From the NCBI RefSeq assembly GCF_901542335.1, contig NZ_LR594036.1:682001-746000 (forward strand): a DNA stretch of 64,000 nt, in the 5' to 3' direction. A program made the translations under genes and the position numbers. This document shows positions 17,295 to 26,547 of the stretch, one piece after another. Positions within the stretch are counted from its first letter, which is position 1. Each line of letters opens with the position of its first letter. This DNA comes from Streptococcus porcinus (GTDB taxonomy: Bacteria > Bacillota > Bacilli > Lactobacillales > Streptococcaceae). Below the pieces are notes generated by a model, which was not told the DNA's origin, did not search any database, and saw nothing but the letters and a program-made list of their open reading frames with translations.

Positions 17295-18647
17295 ATGGGT
17301 AAATATTTTGGAACAGATGGTGTCCGCGGAGAAGCTAACCTTGAGTTAACTCCCGAATTAGCCTTCAAACTAGGCCGTTTAGGTGGCTATGTACTTAGTC
17401 AACATGAAACAGAGCGTCCTAGAGTATTTGTAGCCAGAGACACACGGATTTCTGGTGAAATGCTTGAATCTGCCCTAATTGCTGGCCTCTTGTCAGTAGG
17501 GATTGAAGTTTATAAATTAGGCGTCCTAGCCACTCCCGGCGTTTCATACCTAGTCAGAACGGAAAATGCTAGCGCAGGTGTTATGATTTCAGCTAGTCAC
17601 AACCCAGCGCATGATAATGGTATTAAGTTCTTTGGTAGTGACGGTTTTAAATTAGCTGATGACCAAGAACTAGAAATCGAAGCCTTGCTTGATGCTCAAG
17701 AAGATACCCTTCCTCGTCCAAGCGCGCAAGGATTGGGAACACTGGTTGACTACCCAGAAGGCCTACGCAAATATGAAAAATTCCTAGTATCAACAGGGAT
17801 TGACCTAGAAGGTATGAAGGTTGCCTTAGACACAGCTAATGGTGCAGCAACGACCACAGCTCGTGATATCTTCCTTGATTTGCAAGCTGATATCATGGTG
17901 ATTGGAGAAAGCCCAGACGGCCTAAACATCAATGATGGCATCGGCTCAACCCACCCAGAACAATTACAAGCCTTAGTCCTTGAAAATGGGTCAGACATTG
18001 GTTTGGCTTTTGATGGGGATAGCGACCGCTTAATAGCTGTTGACGAAAAAGGGGAGATTGTTGACGGTGATAAGATTATGTTTATCATCGGGAAGTATCT
18101 ATCAGAAAAAGGTCTCCTAGCACAAAACACCATTGTAACAACAGTCATGTCAAATCTTGGTTTCCACAAAGCCTTGGACCAGCATGGTATTAATAAATCA
18201 GTCACCGCCGTTGGTGATCGTTACGTGGTTGAAGAAATGCGTCGCTCACACTACAACCTAGGTGGCGAACAATCAGGTCACGTTATCATCATGGACTATA
18301 ACACAACTGGCGATGGCCAGCTAACAGCTATCCAATTGACCAAGGTCATGAAAGAAACAGGTAAAACACTGTCAGAATTAGCTGCAGAAGTAACCATCTA
18401 TCCTCAAAAACTGGTCAATATTCGTGTTGAAAACAGCATGAAAAACAAGGCAATGGAAGTCCCAGCTATCGCAGCTATCATTGAACAAATGGAAGCTGAG
18501 ATGGAAGGTAACGGCCGTATCTTGGTAAGACCAAGTGGAACTGAGCCACTGCTACGGGTCATGGCTGAAGCACCAACTGACGAAGCAGTTGATTATTATG
18601 TCGACACCATTGCTGATGTTGTTCGTCGTGAAATTGGAATTGCTTAA
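17295..18647 (+). CDS. glmM: Phosphoglucosamine mutase
   Basis: A 450-residue alpha-D-phosphohexomutase converting glucosamine-6-phosphate to glucosamine-1-phosphate for UDP-GlcNAc and peptidoglycan. [18 protein letters not shown] (about residues 98-115) holds the phosphoserine, DGDSDR the metal-binding loop, GGEQSGH the sugar loop and RPSGTEP the phosphate loop. Family-typical length. It ends the cdaA operon with a strong terminator. Confidence 0.95.
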   Translation: MGKYFGTDGVRGEANLELTPELAFKLGRLGGYVLSQHETERPRVFVARDTRISGEMLESALIAGLLSVGIEVYKLGVLATPGVSYLVRTENASAGVMISASHNPAHDNGIKFFGSDGFKLADDQELEIEALLDAQEDTLPRPSAQGLGTLVDYPEGLRKYEKFLVSTGIDLEGMKVALDTANGAATTTARDIFLDLQADIMVIGESPDGLNINDGIGSTHPEQLQALVLENGSDIGLAFDGDSDRLIAVDEKGEIVDGDKIMFIIGKYLSEKGLLAQNTIVTTVMSNLGFHKALDQHGINKSVTAVGDRYVVEEMRRSHYNLGGEQSGHVIIMDYNTTGDGQLTAIQLTKVMKETGKTLSELAAEVTIYPQKLVNIRVENSMKNKAMEVPAIAAIIEQMEAEMEGNGRILVRPSGTEPLLRVMAEAPTDEAVDYYVDTIADVVRREIGIA

Positions 18648-18651
18648 TCTT

Positions 18652-18678
18652 AAAGTGTCGTGATTACGACACTTTTTT
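18652..18678 (+). terminator. Terminator of cdaA-cdaR-glmM
   Basis: AAAGTGTCG / CGACACTTT stem, TGATTA loop, T run. Confidence 0.93.
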
Positions 18679-18713
18679 CATAAGGAAATCACAATAGAAA
18701 GGAGAAGTTAAAG

Positions 18714-19382
18714 TTGCAAGCGCAAATAGAAGAAATCCTCAGATGCTTAGATCCCAAAGCCTCTGCCTATTTTCAAACTATTATTCCCGAGTACCAAAAA
18801 GGTTATGTCGATTACATCTATCAGTCAGAAGATTATGAGGTTCAAGGGCGACGCCTTAAGTACATTAGTAAACTTTTCCAAGTTTGGCAGGATAAACCGT
18901 GGTATTACCTTATGCCTCTCAGTCAAGAGGCTGCTGAAACTATAGCCAATGATTGGCAGTATCCTAGTCCCTACGATTTTTACAATCTGACTGCTGACCC
19001 AGATGATTACGATGAGATAATCAATCCAGATCTCCGCAAGGACACTTATGTACAAGTTATCCGTAATGGGATTCTCTTTGGCTTTGCCTCTTTTGTCGTG
19101 CATGGTAAGGAACTGGCGATTGGTCTAGGTATGGCGCCTAAGTGGACTGGGCAATCCTATGGCTCTGACTTTTTAAAAGCTATTGAAGACTACGCTTTGA
19201 AAACTTACCAAGTGAAGTGCTTTGTGCTAAATGTGGCAGCTTTTAACAAGCGGGCACAGAGACTTTACAGTAAGTGTGGCTATAAAGAGGAGGGACATTT
19301 TGCTCAAAAAACCAATGGGGCTGTCTATGATTTTGTGAGAATGACTAAGTCGGCTACGGATAGTGCGACAACTAAGAAGTAA
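18714..19382 (+). CDS. GNAT family N-acetyltransferase
   Basis: A 222-residue protein with a C-terminal GNAT fold (about 100-215): the acetyl-CoA loop region is IGLGMAPKWTGQSYGSDFLKA, and NVAAFNKRAQRLYSKCGYKEEG is the typical final strand-helix block. The N-terminal about 100 residues are not recognised. It starts with TTG; AAAGGAG lies 7 bases upstream and no better ATG exists. Substrate unknown. Confidence 0.8.
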   Translation: MQAQIEEILRCLDPKASAYFQTIIPEYQKGYVDYIYQSEDYEVQGRRLKYISKLFQVWQDKPWYYLMPLSQEAAETIANDWQYPSPYDFYNLTADPDDYDEIINPDLRKDTYVQVIRNGILFGFASFVVHGKELAIGLGMAPKWTGQSYGSDFLKAIEDYALKTYQVKCFVLNVAAFNKRAQRLYSKCGYKEEGHFAQKTNGAVYDFVRMTKSATDSATTKK

Positions 19383-19411
19383 TTTTAGTCTCGTGACCTA
19401 GCTGGGAAAAG

Positions 19412-19420
19412 TGGTATAAT
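19412..19420 (+). promoter_or_regulatory. Extended -10 of hemW, leaderless geometry
   Basis: TGGTATAAT, with a perfect TATAAT, sits exactly six bases (AATGCT) before the hemW ATG. A weak GTGACC -35 lies 16 bp upstream. There is no Shine-Dalgarno. Confidence 0.65.
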
Positions 19421-19426
19421 AATGCT

Positions 19427-20557
19427 ATGAAGAAAAAACCAAGTTCGGCTTATGTGCATATCCCTTTTTGTACGCAAATCTGTTATTATTGTGACTTTTC
19501 TAAAGTCTTTATCAAAAACCAGCCTGTTGATGCCTATCTGCAGGCTCTTATTGCTGAGTTTCGCTCCTATGAGATTAGCCAGCTAAAAACCCTTTATATA
19601 GGCGGAGGAACTCCGACAGCTATTAATGCTCAACAACTGGACTATCTCTTGACAGAATTAACTCGTAATCTTGATGTAGCCAGCTTGGAAGAATTCACCA
19701 TTGAAGCTAACCCAGGGGACCTTGATGCCGAGAAAATTGCCGTCTTGCAGGCATCGGCTGTCAACCGTGTATCCCTAGGTGTTCAGACCTTCAATGATAA
19801 GCATCTCAAACAGATTGGCCGAAGCCATAATGAAGCACAGATTTATGAGACTATTAACAGTCTAAAAGCAGCTGGCTTCAGTAATATTTCTATTGACCTG
19901 ATTTATGCCTTACCTGGGCAAACACTTGAACAAGTCAAAGAAAATGTGGCCAAGGCGATTGCTCTAGATATTCCCCATTTAAGCTTATACAGTTTGATTT
20001 TAGAACATCATACCGTTTTTATGAACAAGATGCGACGAGGTAAACTAAACCTACCAACGGAGGACCTCGAGGCTGAAATGTTTGAGTACATTATCCAAGA
20101 AATGGAAGCTCATGGTTTTGAACACTATGAAATTTCTAATTTTGGGAAACCAGGTTACTACAGTCAGCATAATCTCATGTACTGGAATAATGACCACTAC
20201 TATGGTTGTGGGGCCGGAGCCTCTGGTTATCTAGACGGGATTAGATACCGTAATCGAGTACCTATCCAACACTATCTAAAGGCCGTTCAAGAAGGCAATG
20301 CCCGTCTGACAGAAGAAGTATTGACCCTTGAGGAGATGATGGAAGAAGAACTCTTTTTAGGCTTACGGAAGAAATTTGGTGTCTCCATTGCTCAATTTGA
20401 AGCCAAATTTCCCTATTCTTTTAAAGAAAGGTATGGTCAGATAGTTGAGGAACTGGTAGCACAAGGCTTATTAGTTGATGACCCGCAAAGAGTGCGCATG
20501 ACCAAACGAGGCCTCTTCTTAGGAGACTCGGTAGCAGAAAAATTTATCTTGAAATAG
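19427..20557 (+). CDS. hemW: HemW/HemN-like radical SAM protein
   Basis: A 376-residue radical SAM protein. CTQICYYC at 15-22 is the CxxxCxxC iron-sulfur motif, GGGTPTA is the SAM-binding segment, and the HemN C-terminal domain covers about 300-370. Despite frequent annotation as oxygen-independent coproporphyrinogen oxidase, this short form lacks the extra N-terminal region of true HemN and resembles HemW, a haem-handling protein. Streptococci lack haem biosynthesis, supporting HemW. Likely leaderless start. Confidence 0.88.
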   Translation: MKKKPSSAYVHIPFCTQICYYCDFSKVFIKNQPVDAYLQALIAEFRSYEISQLKTLYIGGGTPTAINAQQLDYLLTELTRNLDVASLEEFTIEANPGDLDAEKIAVLQASAVNRVSLGVQTFNDKHLKQIGRSHNEAQIYETINSLKAAGFSNISIDLIYALPGQTLEQVKENVAKAIALDIPHLSLYSLILEHHTVFMNKMRRGKLNLPTEDLEAEMFEYIIQEMEAHGFEHYEISNFGKPGYYSQHNLMYWNNDHYYGCGAGASGYLDGIRYRNRVPIQHYLKAVQEGNARLTEEVLTLEEMMEEELFLGLRKKFGVSIAQFEAKFPYSFKERYGQIVEELVAQGLLVDDPQRVRMTKRGLFLGDSVAEKFILK

Positions 20558-20567
20558 GAGAATTAAC

Positions 20568-21302
20568 ATGGGATTACCCTACAAAGAAAGCTTTACCATG
20601 CCCTTTGACTTATGTGATGTTAAACATGATGCCAAACTACCTTTATTACTAGCCTATTGTCTGACGGTTTCAGGCCGCCAATCACAGGCCTTAGGCCGTA
20701 GTGATGCTTATCTATTAGAACAGTTTAAGCTAGTTTGGATTATCACTGATTACGAAGTTAAGATTAGGCGCTTACCACTTTTTAATGAAACAATTACCAT
20801 TCAAACAGAAGCCCTGTCTTATAATAAATTATTCTGTTATCGTCAGTTTGATATCTATGATCAAGAGGGCAACCAACTTGTTGATATTTTGACCTACTTT
20901 GCTTTGATGGACCCAGAGACCCGTAAGGTAGCCCCTATTCCTAAAGAAGTCGTTGCTCCTTATCAAACAGATTTTGTCAAGAAAATCAGGCGTGCTTTTA
21001 AAGCACAACCTCTAGAAAATCCCCAGTCAAAAGACTACCATGTCCGTTATTTTGATATCGATATGAATGGCCATGTCAATAATAGTAAATATCTGGATTG
21101 GATTTATGACAGCTTGGGATATGACTTTCTCAGACATCATAATCCTGTCAGCCTGCGCCTCAAATATATCAGAGAAGTGGCTCCGGGTGGCCAGATTAGG
21201 TCACTCTATGTGAAAGAGGATTTAACCACACGACATGAAATCGTCTCAGATGGCCAAGTAAATGCGCAAGCTATTATTGAATGGCAAAAGATTGAAAAAT
21301 AA
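20568..21302 (+). CDS. Acyl-ACP thioesterase
   Basis: A 244-residue FatA-type double hot-dog protein that hydrolyses acyl-ACP to free fatty acids. [20 protein letters not shown] (about 165-184) matches the bacterial acyl-ACP thioesterase motif with its Asn/His catalytic region. TAGGAG lies 7 bases before the ATG. It follows hemW by 10 bases and precedes the NagD-type gene by 10 bases, so the three are probably one transcript. Confidence 0.88.
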   Translation: MGLPYKESFTMPFDLCDVKHDAKLPLLLAYCLTVSGRQSQALGRSDAYLLEQFKLVWIITDYEVKIRRLPLFNETITIQTEALSYNKLFCYRQFDIYDQEGNQLVDILTYFALMDPETRKVAPIPKEVVAPYQTDFVKKIRRAFKAQPLENPQSKDYHVRYFDIDMNGHVNNSKYLDWIYDSLGYDFLRHHNPVSLRLKYIREVAPGGQIRSLYVKEDLTTRHEIVSDGQVNAQAIIEWQKIEK

Positions 21303-21312
21303 GGAAGAAAAA

Positions 21313-22077
21313 GTGAGCTATAAAGGCTATTTAATCGACTTAGATGGAACTATCTATAAAGGAAAGGAGAGAATTCCAGCTGGGGAAGACTTTATTAAAC
21401 GTTTGCAGCAAAAAGGGATTCCCTATTTACTAGTCACTAATAATACCACAAGAAGACCAGAAACGGTTCAAGCTATGCTAGCTGAACAGTTTCATGTCGA
21501 GACGAGTTTAGAGACGATTTATACAGCTACAATGGCGACTGTCGACTATATGGATGACATGAAGCGTGGCAAGACAGCTTATGTCATTGGCGAGGCGGGT
21601 TTGAAAACGGCCATTACAGAGGCTGGTTATCAAGAAGATACAGAAAATCCAGCCTATGTCGTTGTTGGTTTGGATTCACAAGTGACCTATGATATGCTGG
21701 CGACGGCGACCTTAGCTATTGCTAAAGGTGCCCTCTTTATTGGAACTAATCCTGATTTGAATATTCCAACCGAAAGAGGACTGATGCCGGGAGCCGGCTC
21801 TCTAGTTGCACTGTTAGAAGCAGCAACCCGTGTTAAACCAGTCTTTATCGGGAAACCCAATGCTATTATTATGAACAAGGCCTTAGCTATTTTAGGAGTT
21901 GAGCGTTCAGAAGCTCTCATGGTAGGAGATAATTATTTAACAGACATAATGGCTGGTATTCAAAACGATATTGCAACCTTATTAGTGACAACTGGCTTTA
22001 CAAAGCCTGAAGAAGTGGCAAGTTTGGCTATTCAACCTAATTATGTTGTCGCTAGTTTAGATGAATGGGAAGTTTGA
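21313..22077 (+). CDS. NagD/p-nitrophenyl phosphatase-type HAD hydrolase
   Basis: A 254-residue HAD subclass IIA phosphatase. [11 protein letters not shown] supplies the nucleophile Asp (motif I), [10 protein letters not shown] motif II, and [12 protein letters not shown] motif [14 protein letters not shown] carries the motif III Lys. The start is GTG at 21313 with AAGGAAG 6 bases upstream. An in-frame ATG at 21262 lies inside the thioesterase gene and would add a basic non-homologous extension. Physiological substrate unknown. Stop overlaps the next start by one base. Confidence 0.87.
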   Translation: MSYKGYLIDLDGTIYKGKERIPAGEDFIKRLQQKGIPYLLVTNNTTRRPETVQAMLAEQFHVETSLETIYTATMATVDYMDDMKRGKTAYVIGEAGLKTAITEAGYQEDTENPAYVVVGLDSQVTYDMLATATLAIAKGALFIGTNPDLNIPTERGLMPGAGSLVALLEAATRVKPVFIGKPNAIIMNKALAILGVERSEALMVGDNYLTDIMAGIQNDIATLLVTTGFTKPEEVASLAIQPNYVVASLDEWEV

Positions 22078-22721
22078 TGAAAGAAAAATTTAGTTTAGTA
22101 AGTACTTTTATATGGCTATTGTCAGCTTCTGTTCTCGTAACGATTTACCTAGCCTGGTTAGCTTATCCACTAGAAGTGGATTATTTAAAGATTAGTCAAG
22201 CAGTCTATATGACAAAAAAGTCAATTCTTTACAACTTTAATGGATTAATGCAATACCTGACCAACCCTTTGGTCAAGGAATTGCATTTTGCTAGCTTCAC
22301 CGCCTCAAAAGCTGGCCTAGCCCATTTCGCTGATGTCAAAGGACTATTTCAAATAGCACAAGCTCTATTTCTTCTTACTAGTATTCCTGCTTTGCTATTT
22401 CTTAGTCAAACCATTAAACATAAAAGCTTAGGGCTCTTTCGTCAGTATCTGCTAATGGCCATTTTGCTTCCCTTTGCTATTGCTATTATGGCAGTCCTTT
22501 TTGGTTTTGATCAATTTTTTATTTTCTTCCATAAACTCCTCTTTGCAGGCAAAGATAACTGGGTATTTGACCCCTTAACAGATCCTATTATTTGGATTCT
22601 GCCCGAAACCTTTTTTATGCACTGTTTCATCCTCTTTCTTACTACCTATGAAGTATTCCTCCTAGGCCTTTACTGGGTGAGTAGAAGAAGGGTACCTACA
22701 AACAGAAAACAAGCATTTTAA
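22077..22721 (+). CDS. TIGR01906-type integral membrane protein
   Basis: A 214-residue protein with about four membrane helices (near 10-30, 100-118, 130-152 and 183-205), matching the Lactobacillales family TIGR01906 by length and layout. Function unknown. ATG at 22077 overlaps the upstream stop (TGATG) and has GGGAAG before it; an in-frame ATG at 22065 is less likely. The family member in S. pyogenes sits beside the type II-A CRISPR locus (from memory), matching the tracrRNA found just downstream here. Confidence 0.75.
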   Translation: MKEKFSLVSTFIWLLSASVLVTIYLAWLAYPLEVDYLKISQAVYMTKKSILYNFNGLMQYLTNPLVKELHFASFTASKAGLAHFADVKGLFQIAQALFLLTSIPALLFLSQTIKHKSLGLFRQYLLMAILLPFAIAIMAVLFGFDQFFIFFHKLLFAGKDNWVFDPLTDPIIWILPETFFMHCFILFLTTYEVFLLGLYWVSRRRVPTNRKQAF

Positions 22722-22735
22722 CGTGCTTGTTTTTT
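22707..22735 (+). terminator. Terminator overlapping the end of the membrane protein gene
   Basis: AAACAAGCA / TGCTTGTTT stem; the stop codon lies in the loop; T run follows. Confidence 0.85.
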
Positions 22736-22776
22736 ATGTATATCAGGAGAAAACTGTTAAATCGAGGAGCAAGCAC

Positions 22777-22875
22777 AAAAAAAGCACCGAATCGGTGCAC
22801 ACTTTTACAAGTTGTTGACGGATAAACCTTATTTTAACTTGTTGCTATGTTATTTTGAATGATTCCAATACAAGT
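22777..22875 (-). ncRNA. Type II-A CRISPR tracrRNA (orphan; no cas9 nearby)
   Basis: Read on the minus strand, this shows every landmark of a Cas9 tracrRNA of the S. pyogenes / S. mutans type. The anti-repeat is at 22831-22868 (TTGGAATCATTCAAAATAAC then CATAGC, ending AAGTTAAAAT). It is followed by the nexus AAGGTTTATCCGT, hairpin 1 (ACTT-GTAA-AAGT) and the terminal hairpin GCACCGATTCGGTGC at 22784-22798, with seven T. S. pyogenes has AAGGCTAGTCCGT and GCACCGAGTCGGTGC at the same places. The predicted start near 22875 gives about 99 nt, close to the short S. pyogenes tracrRNA. Between CATAGC and TTAAAAT there are about three extra bases (AACAAG versus AAG), lengthening the bulge. No cas9, cas1, cas2, csn2 or repeat array lies in the window. 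Confidence 0.88.
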
Positions 22876-22881
22876 GTTCTG

Positions 22882-22890
22882 TTATTACCA
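22882..22890 (-). promoter_or_regulatory. Extended -10 of the tracrRNA gene
   Basis: TGGTAATAA on the minus strand, about 6 bases before the predicted RNA start at 22875. No clear -35 was seen. Confidence 0.45.
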
Positions 22891-22934
22891 TCAATGGCGA
22901 ATTTATTCTTTTTGTATGCAAACCCTTACATTTT

Positions 22935-22943
22935 TGCTATAAT
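22935..22943 (+). promoter_or_regulatory. Extended -10 promoter of ndk
   Basis: TGCTATAAT preceded by a T tract; the leader is about 20 bases and contains AGAGGAG. Confidence 0.6.
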
Positions 22944-22968
22944 GAGAGAAAATAAGAGGAGACTGTTA

Positions 22969-23403
22969 ATGGAGAAAACATTTTTTATGATAAAACCTGA
23001 CGGTGTTCAACGTGGACTAGTTGGTCAGATTTTAACACGTATTGAGAGACGTGGCTTTAGACTAGAGCAACTGCAGATGATAAAACCAAGTCGTGAGCTT
23101 TTGGATAGTCATTATCAGCATCTAAGGGGTAAAGCTTTTTATCCTTCTTTACTTGACTACATGATGAGTGGTCCTCTTTTAATTGGAATACTTTCAGGCA
23201 GTGATGTTATAGCATCATGGCGTGCGATGATGGGAGAAACCAATCCCAAAAATGCCTTACCAGGAACCATTCGTGGAGATTTGGCTCAGACTCCGGAAGC
23301 TAATGGTCCTATGATGAATTGTGTTCACGGTTCTGATTCGCAAGATTCTGCTTTGCGGGAGATAGAACTTTGGTTTGGTGGAGTAATTGAAGACAGCAAA
23401 TAA
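22969..23403 (+). CDS. ndk: Nucleoside diphosphate kinase
   Basis: A 144-residue enzyme that equilibrates nucleoside di- and triphosphates through a phosphohistidine. MIKPDGVQRGLVGQI is the N-terminal signature, and NCVHGSDS carries the catalytic His near residue 120. The start at 22969 has AGAGGAG upstream. An in-frame start at 22855 would read through the promoter and part of the tracrRNA region and is rejected. It occupies the side of the tracrRNA where cas9 would lie in an intact type II-A locus. Confidence 0.93.
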   Translation: MEKTFFMIKPDGVQRGLVGQILTRIERRGFRLEQLQMIKPSRELLDSHYQHLRGKAFYPSLLDYMMSGPLLIGILSGSDVIASWRAMMGETNPKNALPGTIRGDLAQTPEANGPMMNCVHGSDSQDSALREIELWFGGVIEDSK

Positions 23404-23428
23404 AACGATAGATGAATGCTATCGTTTT
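23402..23428. terminator. Terminator between ndk and the AP2 gene
   Basis: AAAACGATAG / CTATCGTTTT perfect stem; A and T runs make it usable from both sides. Confidence 0.88.
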
Positions 23429-23454
23429 CGCATTTATAAAACTATCTTACTTAC

Positions 23455-23892
23455 TTAGTTTTTTGGTAATAATTTTTCTTCGAAAGCCTTGCGGTCTAGG
23501 TAAGCTTCCTCCTTTGTCTGACGTGTTGGTCCATGATAGTGGTTGCCTTTAACACACATACGGGCAAGATAGCCTTTTCCATGTTTGTAGACTCCTTTAT
23601 AGCCACTAGTATTATTTTTATTGTATCGGTTGTCAAACATGTCCAACTCTACTCCGTCAGTTAGCTGTTTTTTAGCATTTAAGGAGCTTAAATCAGTCAT
23701 GCGTGTGTCTCGGTGAAGACATCCGCATGATTTTGTTTTTCCTCTTGTTAATAATGAGGTATAGGATTCTATGATTTTCCCACAATCACAACGGCAAAGA
23801 TAGACAAATTCCTTATTGCCAGCTTTCTTTTCGGTTTTCTTAATAACTTTTAGTCGACCGAACCTCTCTCCACTGAGGTTTAGTTTTTTCAT
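23455..23892 (-). CDS. Zinc-ribbon plus AP2-domain DNA-binding protein (mobile-element type)
   Basis: A 145-residue protein. Residues about 5-65 contain a Cys cluster (CRCDCGK...SCGCLHRD) preceded by FGRLKVIKKT, and residues about 88-140 contain an AP2/ERF-like domain (NNTSGYKGVYKHGKGYLAR). This two-part layout is common in phage and in homing HNH endonuclease-like proteins; no HNH catalytic motif is visible, so it may be a DNA-binding remnant or a stand-alone protein. It is opposite in strand to its neighbours. An extended -10 (TGATATAAT) ends 7 bases before the ATG and there is no Shine-Dalgarno. Confidence 0.72.
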   Translation of the reverse strand: MKKLNLSGERFGRLKVIKKTEKKAGNKEFVYLCRCDCGKIIESYTSLLTRGKTKSCGCLHRDTRMTDLSSLNAKKQLTDGVELDMFDNRYNKNNTSGYKGVYKHGKGYLARMCVKGNHYHGPTRQTKEEAYLDRKAFEEKLLPKN

Positions 23893-23899
23893 AAATGTA

Positions 23900-23908
23900 A
23901 TTATATCA
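23900..23908 (-). promoter_or_regulatory. Extended -10 of the AP2 gene, near-leaderless geometry
   Basis: TGATATAAT on the minus strand followed by 7 bases and the ATG. Confidence 0.5.
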
Positions 23909-24056
23909 GAATAATTAAGAAATATTTTGCATCTCCTGTAACAGTCAGCTTACAAAGTGATAGCAGTTTGATTAAAAAATTCTTAAAAATCAGAATTTGC
24001 AATGTTTATTTCAATTCCTTTGATTCTTCATTCTTATAGCAGTCTTTACACTTTTT

Positions 24057-24065
24057 TGCTATAAT
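24057..24065 (+). promoter_or_regulatory. Extended -10 promoter of lepA
   Basis: T6-GCTATAAT, nearly the same as the ndk promoter core; leader about 35 bases. Confidence 0.55.
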
Positions 24066-24105
24066 AAGGGATAATGAAAAATGTGTATAGGAATTGAAAT
24101 AAAAA

Positions 24106-25938
24106 ATGAATAGTCAAGAATTGAAACAGCGACAAGCAAAAATCAGAAATTTTTCGATTATTGCTCATATTGATCACGGGAAGTCGACCTTAGCCGATCG
24201 TATCTTAGAAAAGACGGAAACAGTCTCTTCACGGGAAATGCAAGCCCAACTTTTAGATTCTATGGATCTTGAGAGGGAACGTGGGATAACTATTAAGCTT
24301 AATGCTATTGAATTAAACTATATTGCTAAAGATGGTGAAACTTATATCTTGCACTTAATTGACACCCCAGGCCATGTAGATTTTACCTATGAAGTATCAC
24401 GTTCTCTTGCTGCATGTGAAGGGGCAGTTTTGGTCGTTGATGCTGCGCAAGGAATTGAAGCTCAGACCTTAGCTAATGTTTATTTGGCTTTAGATAATGA
24501 TCTTGAAATTTTACCAGTTATTAATAAGATTGATTTACCAGCTGCTGATCCAGAACGCGTCCGTCAAGAAGTGGAAGATGTGATTGGCTTAGACGCCTCT
24601 GAAGCAGTTTTAGCGTCTGCTAAGGCTGGGATAGGAATTGAGGAAATCTTAGAACAAATTGTTGAAAAGGTTCCAGCGCCGACTGGCGATGTGGATGCCC
24701 CCTTGCAGGCCTTAATCTTTGATTCAGCTTATGATGCCTACCGTGGGGTTATTCTACAGGTTCGGATTATTAATGGTGTGGTTAAACCAGGTGATAAGAT
24801 TCAGTTGATGTCGAATGGTAAAACCTTTGATGTTACTGAGGTCGGGATTTTTACCCCAAAAACGGTAGGTCGGCAATTCTTAGCAACAGGAGATGTTGGT
24901 TATATTGCGGCCTCCATCAAGACAGTGGCAGATACCCGTGTAGGTGATACGGTAACGCTTGCTAACAATCCTGCTGCTGAACCTCTGCATGGCTATAAAC
25001 AAATGAACCCAATGGTTTTTGCTGGTCTCTATCCAATTGAGTCCAACAAATACAATGATCTCCGCGAAGCTTTGGAAAAGTTGCAGTTAAATGATGCTAG
25101 CTTACAGTTTGAACCAGAAACGTCGCAAGCTTTAGGTTTTGGCTTTCGTTGTGGTTTCTTGGGGCTTCTTCATATGGACGTCATTCAAGAGCGTTTGGAG
25201 CGTGAGTTCAATATTGATTTGATTATGACTGCGCCTTCTGTGGTTTACCATATCAATACCACAGATGGCGATATGATTGCAGTTTCAAATCCGTCTGAGT
25301 TCCCAGACCCAACCAAGGTTGAAAGTATTGAGGAGCCTTACGTTAAGGCGCAAATCATGGTTCCTCAGGACTTTGTCGGGGCCGTTATGGAATTAGCCCA
25401 AAGGAAGCGCGGTGATTTTGTTACCATGGATTATATTGATGATAACCGCGTTAATGTCATTTACCAGATTCCTCTGGCAGAAATTGTTTTTGACTTCTTT
25501 GATAAGCTGAAATCATCAACTCGAGGCTATGCCAGCTTTGATTATGAGATTTCCGAATATCGTAAATCACAGTTGGTTAAGATGGATATCTTACTCAATG
25601 CTGAAAAAGTTGATGCTTTAAGTTTTATCGTCCATCGAGAATTTGCCTATGAACGCGGGAAACTTATTGTTGAAAAATTAAAAAAGATCATTCCCCGTCA
25701 ACAATTTGAAGTTCCAATTCAAGCAGCTATTGGCCAAAAAATCGTCGCTCGTTCTGATATCAAGGCTTTACGTAAAAATGTTTTGGCTAAGTGTTATGGT
25801 GGCGATGTTTCCCGTAAACGGAAGCTCTTAGAAAAACAAAAAGCTGGTAAAAAACGGATGAAAGCAATCGGATCGGTAGAAGTTCCACAAGAAGCTTTCT
25901 TAAGCGTTCTATCAATGGATGACGATAGTAAAAAATAA
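24106..25938 (+). CDS. lepA: Elongation factor 4
   Basis: A 610-residue translational GTPase that back-translocates or remodels stalled ribosomes. G1 is [10 protein letters not shown]3 is DTPGHVD, G4 is NKIDLP and G5 is SAKAG; the LepA-specific C-terminal domain ends with [20 protein letters not shown]. Length matches the family. An AGGA lies about 13 bases before the ATG, so the ribosome site is weak. Confidence 0.96.
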   Translation: MNSQELKQRQAKIRNFSIIAHIDHGKSTLADRILEKTETVSSREMQAQLLDSMDLERERGITIKLNAIELNYIAKDGETYILHLIDTPGHVDFTYEVSRSLAACEGAVLVVDAAQGIEAQTLANVYLALDNDLEILPVINKIDLPAADPERVRQEVEDVIGLDASEAVLASAKAGIGIEEILEQIVEKVPAPTGDVDAPLQALIFDSAYDAYRGVILQVRIINGVVKPGDKIQLMSNGKTFDVTEVGIFTPKTVGRQFLATGDVGYIAASIKTVADTRVGDTVTLANNPAAEPLHGYKQMNPMVFAGLYPIESNKYNDLREALEKLQLNDASLQFEPETSQALGFGFRCGFLGLLHMDVIQERLEREFNIDLIMTAPSVVYHINTTDGDMIAVSNPSEFPDPTKVESIEEPYVKAQIMVPQDFVGAVMELAQRKRGDFVTMDYIDDNRVNVIYQIPLAEIVFDFFDKLKSSTRGYASFDYEISEYRKSQLVKMDILLNAEKVDALSFIVHREFAYERGKLIVEKLKKIIPRQQFEVPIQAAIGQKIVARSDIKALRKNVLAKCYGGDVSRKRKLLEKQKAGKKRMKAIGSVEVPQEAFLSVLSMDDDSKK

Positions 25939-25939
25939 G

Positions 25940-25967
25940 AACTCACTGCAAAGTGGGTTTTTATTTT
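25940..25967 (+). terminator. Terminator after lepA
   Basis: AACTCAC / GTGGGTT stem around TGCAAA, followed by T-rich sequence. Confidence 0.75.
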
Positions 25968-26094
25968 TAATGCTTTTATGAGGTAGCGAGAGTGTGACGA
26001 AATAAAAAAGATTTACAGAAAGTTTTTCTTGAAGGCAATAGAAAGAGAATTTGTTACAATAATAAAAAAGTCAATTGTAGTAAGGAGATTAGTT

Positions 26095-26547
26095 ATGGAA
26101 GAAAAAGAAGTTTTGCGCAAGCGCATTGGTGATCTGGCCTATCAGGTGACCCAAGAAGCAGTCACAGAGCCAGCTTTTACAGGTAAGTATGATAATTTTT
26201 TTGAAAAGGGGATTTACGTTGATGTGGTTAGTGGAGAGGTCCTATTCTCGTCTCTTGATAAATACCAGTCAGGGTGTGGTTGGCCAGCATTTAGCAAGCC
26301 AGTGGAGAATAGGCTGGTCACGAATCACGATGATTCTTCCTTTGGCATGCATCGGGTTGAGGTGCGTAGCCGCAAGGCCCAGTCTCATCTGGGACATGTC
26401 TTTAATGATGGGCCCAAGGAAAGGGGAGGTTTGCGCTACTGCATCAATTCAGCAGCTCTTCGCTTTATTCCTTATGATCAGATGGAAGCAGAAGGCTACG
26501 CCCAATACCTAGATCTCTTTCCAAATGAGGAGCAAGAAAACAGATGA
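26095..26547 (+). CDS. msrB: Peptide methionine-R-sulfoxide reductase
   Basis: A 150-residue SelR-type enzyme that repairs oxidised methionine. SGCGWPAF and RSHxGHVF-like [15 protein letters not shown] plus [11 protein letters not shown] (catalytic Cys) are present. The zinc-binding CxxC pairs are absent, as in other streptococcal MsrB. The start at 26095 has AAGGAG upstream; the longer in-frame start at 26029 lacks one. It overlaps the HD-domain gene by 4 bases (ATGA). Confidence 0.9.
   Translation: MEEKEVLRKRIGDLAYQVTQEAVTEPAFTGKYDNFFEKGIYVDVVSGEVLFSSLDKYQSGCGWPAFSKPVENRLVTNHDDSSFGMHRVEVRSRKAQSHLGHVFNDGPKERGGLRYCINSAALRFIPYDQMEAEGYAQYLDLFPNEEQENR

Noticed and set aside
22855..22968. N-terminal extension of ndk
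   Set aside because: It covers the ndk promoter and the tracrRNA upstream part, and a good Shine-Dalgarno precedes 22969.
23455..23892. Reading the AP2 gene as a Cas9 HNH fragment
   Set aside because: The Cys cluster and AP2-like tail match phage-type proteins, not the Cas9 HNH region.
22700..24100. CRISPR array or cas gene remnant beside the tracrRNA
   Set aside because: No 36-bp direct repeats with spacers and no Cas9 RuvC or HNH motifs were seen in any frame.
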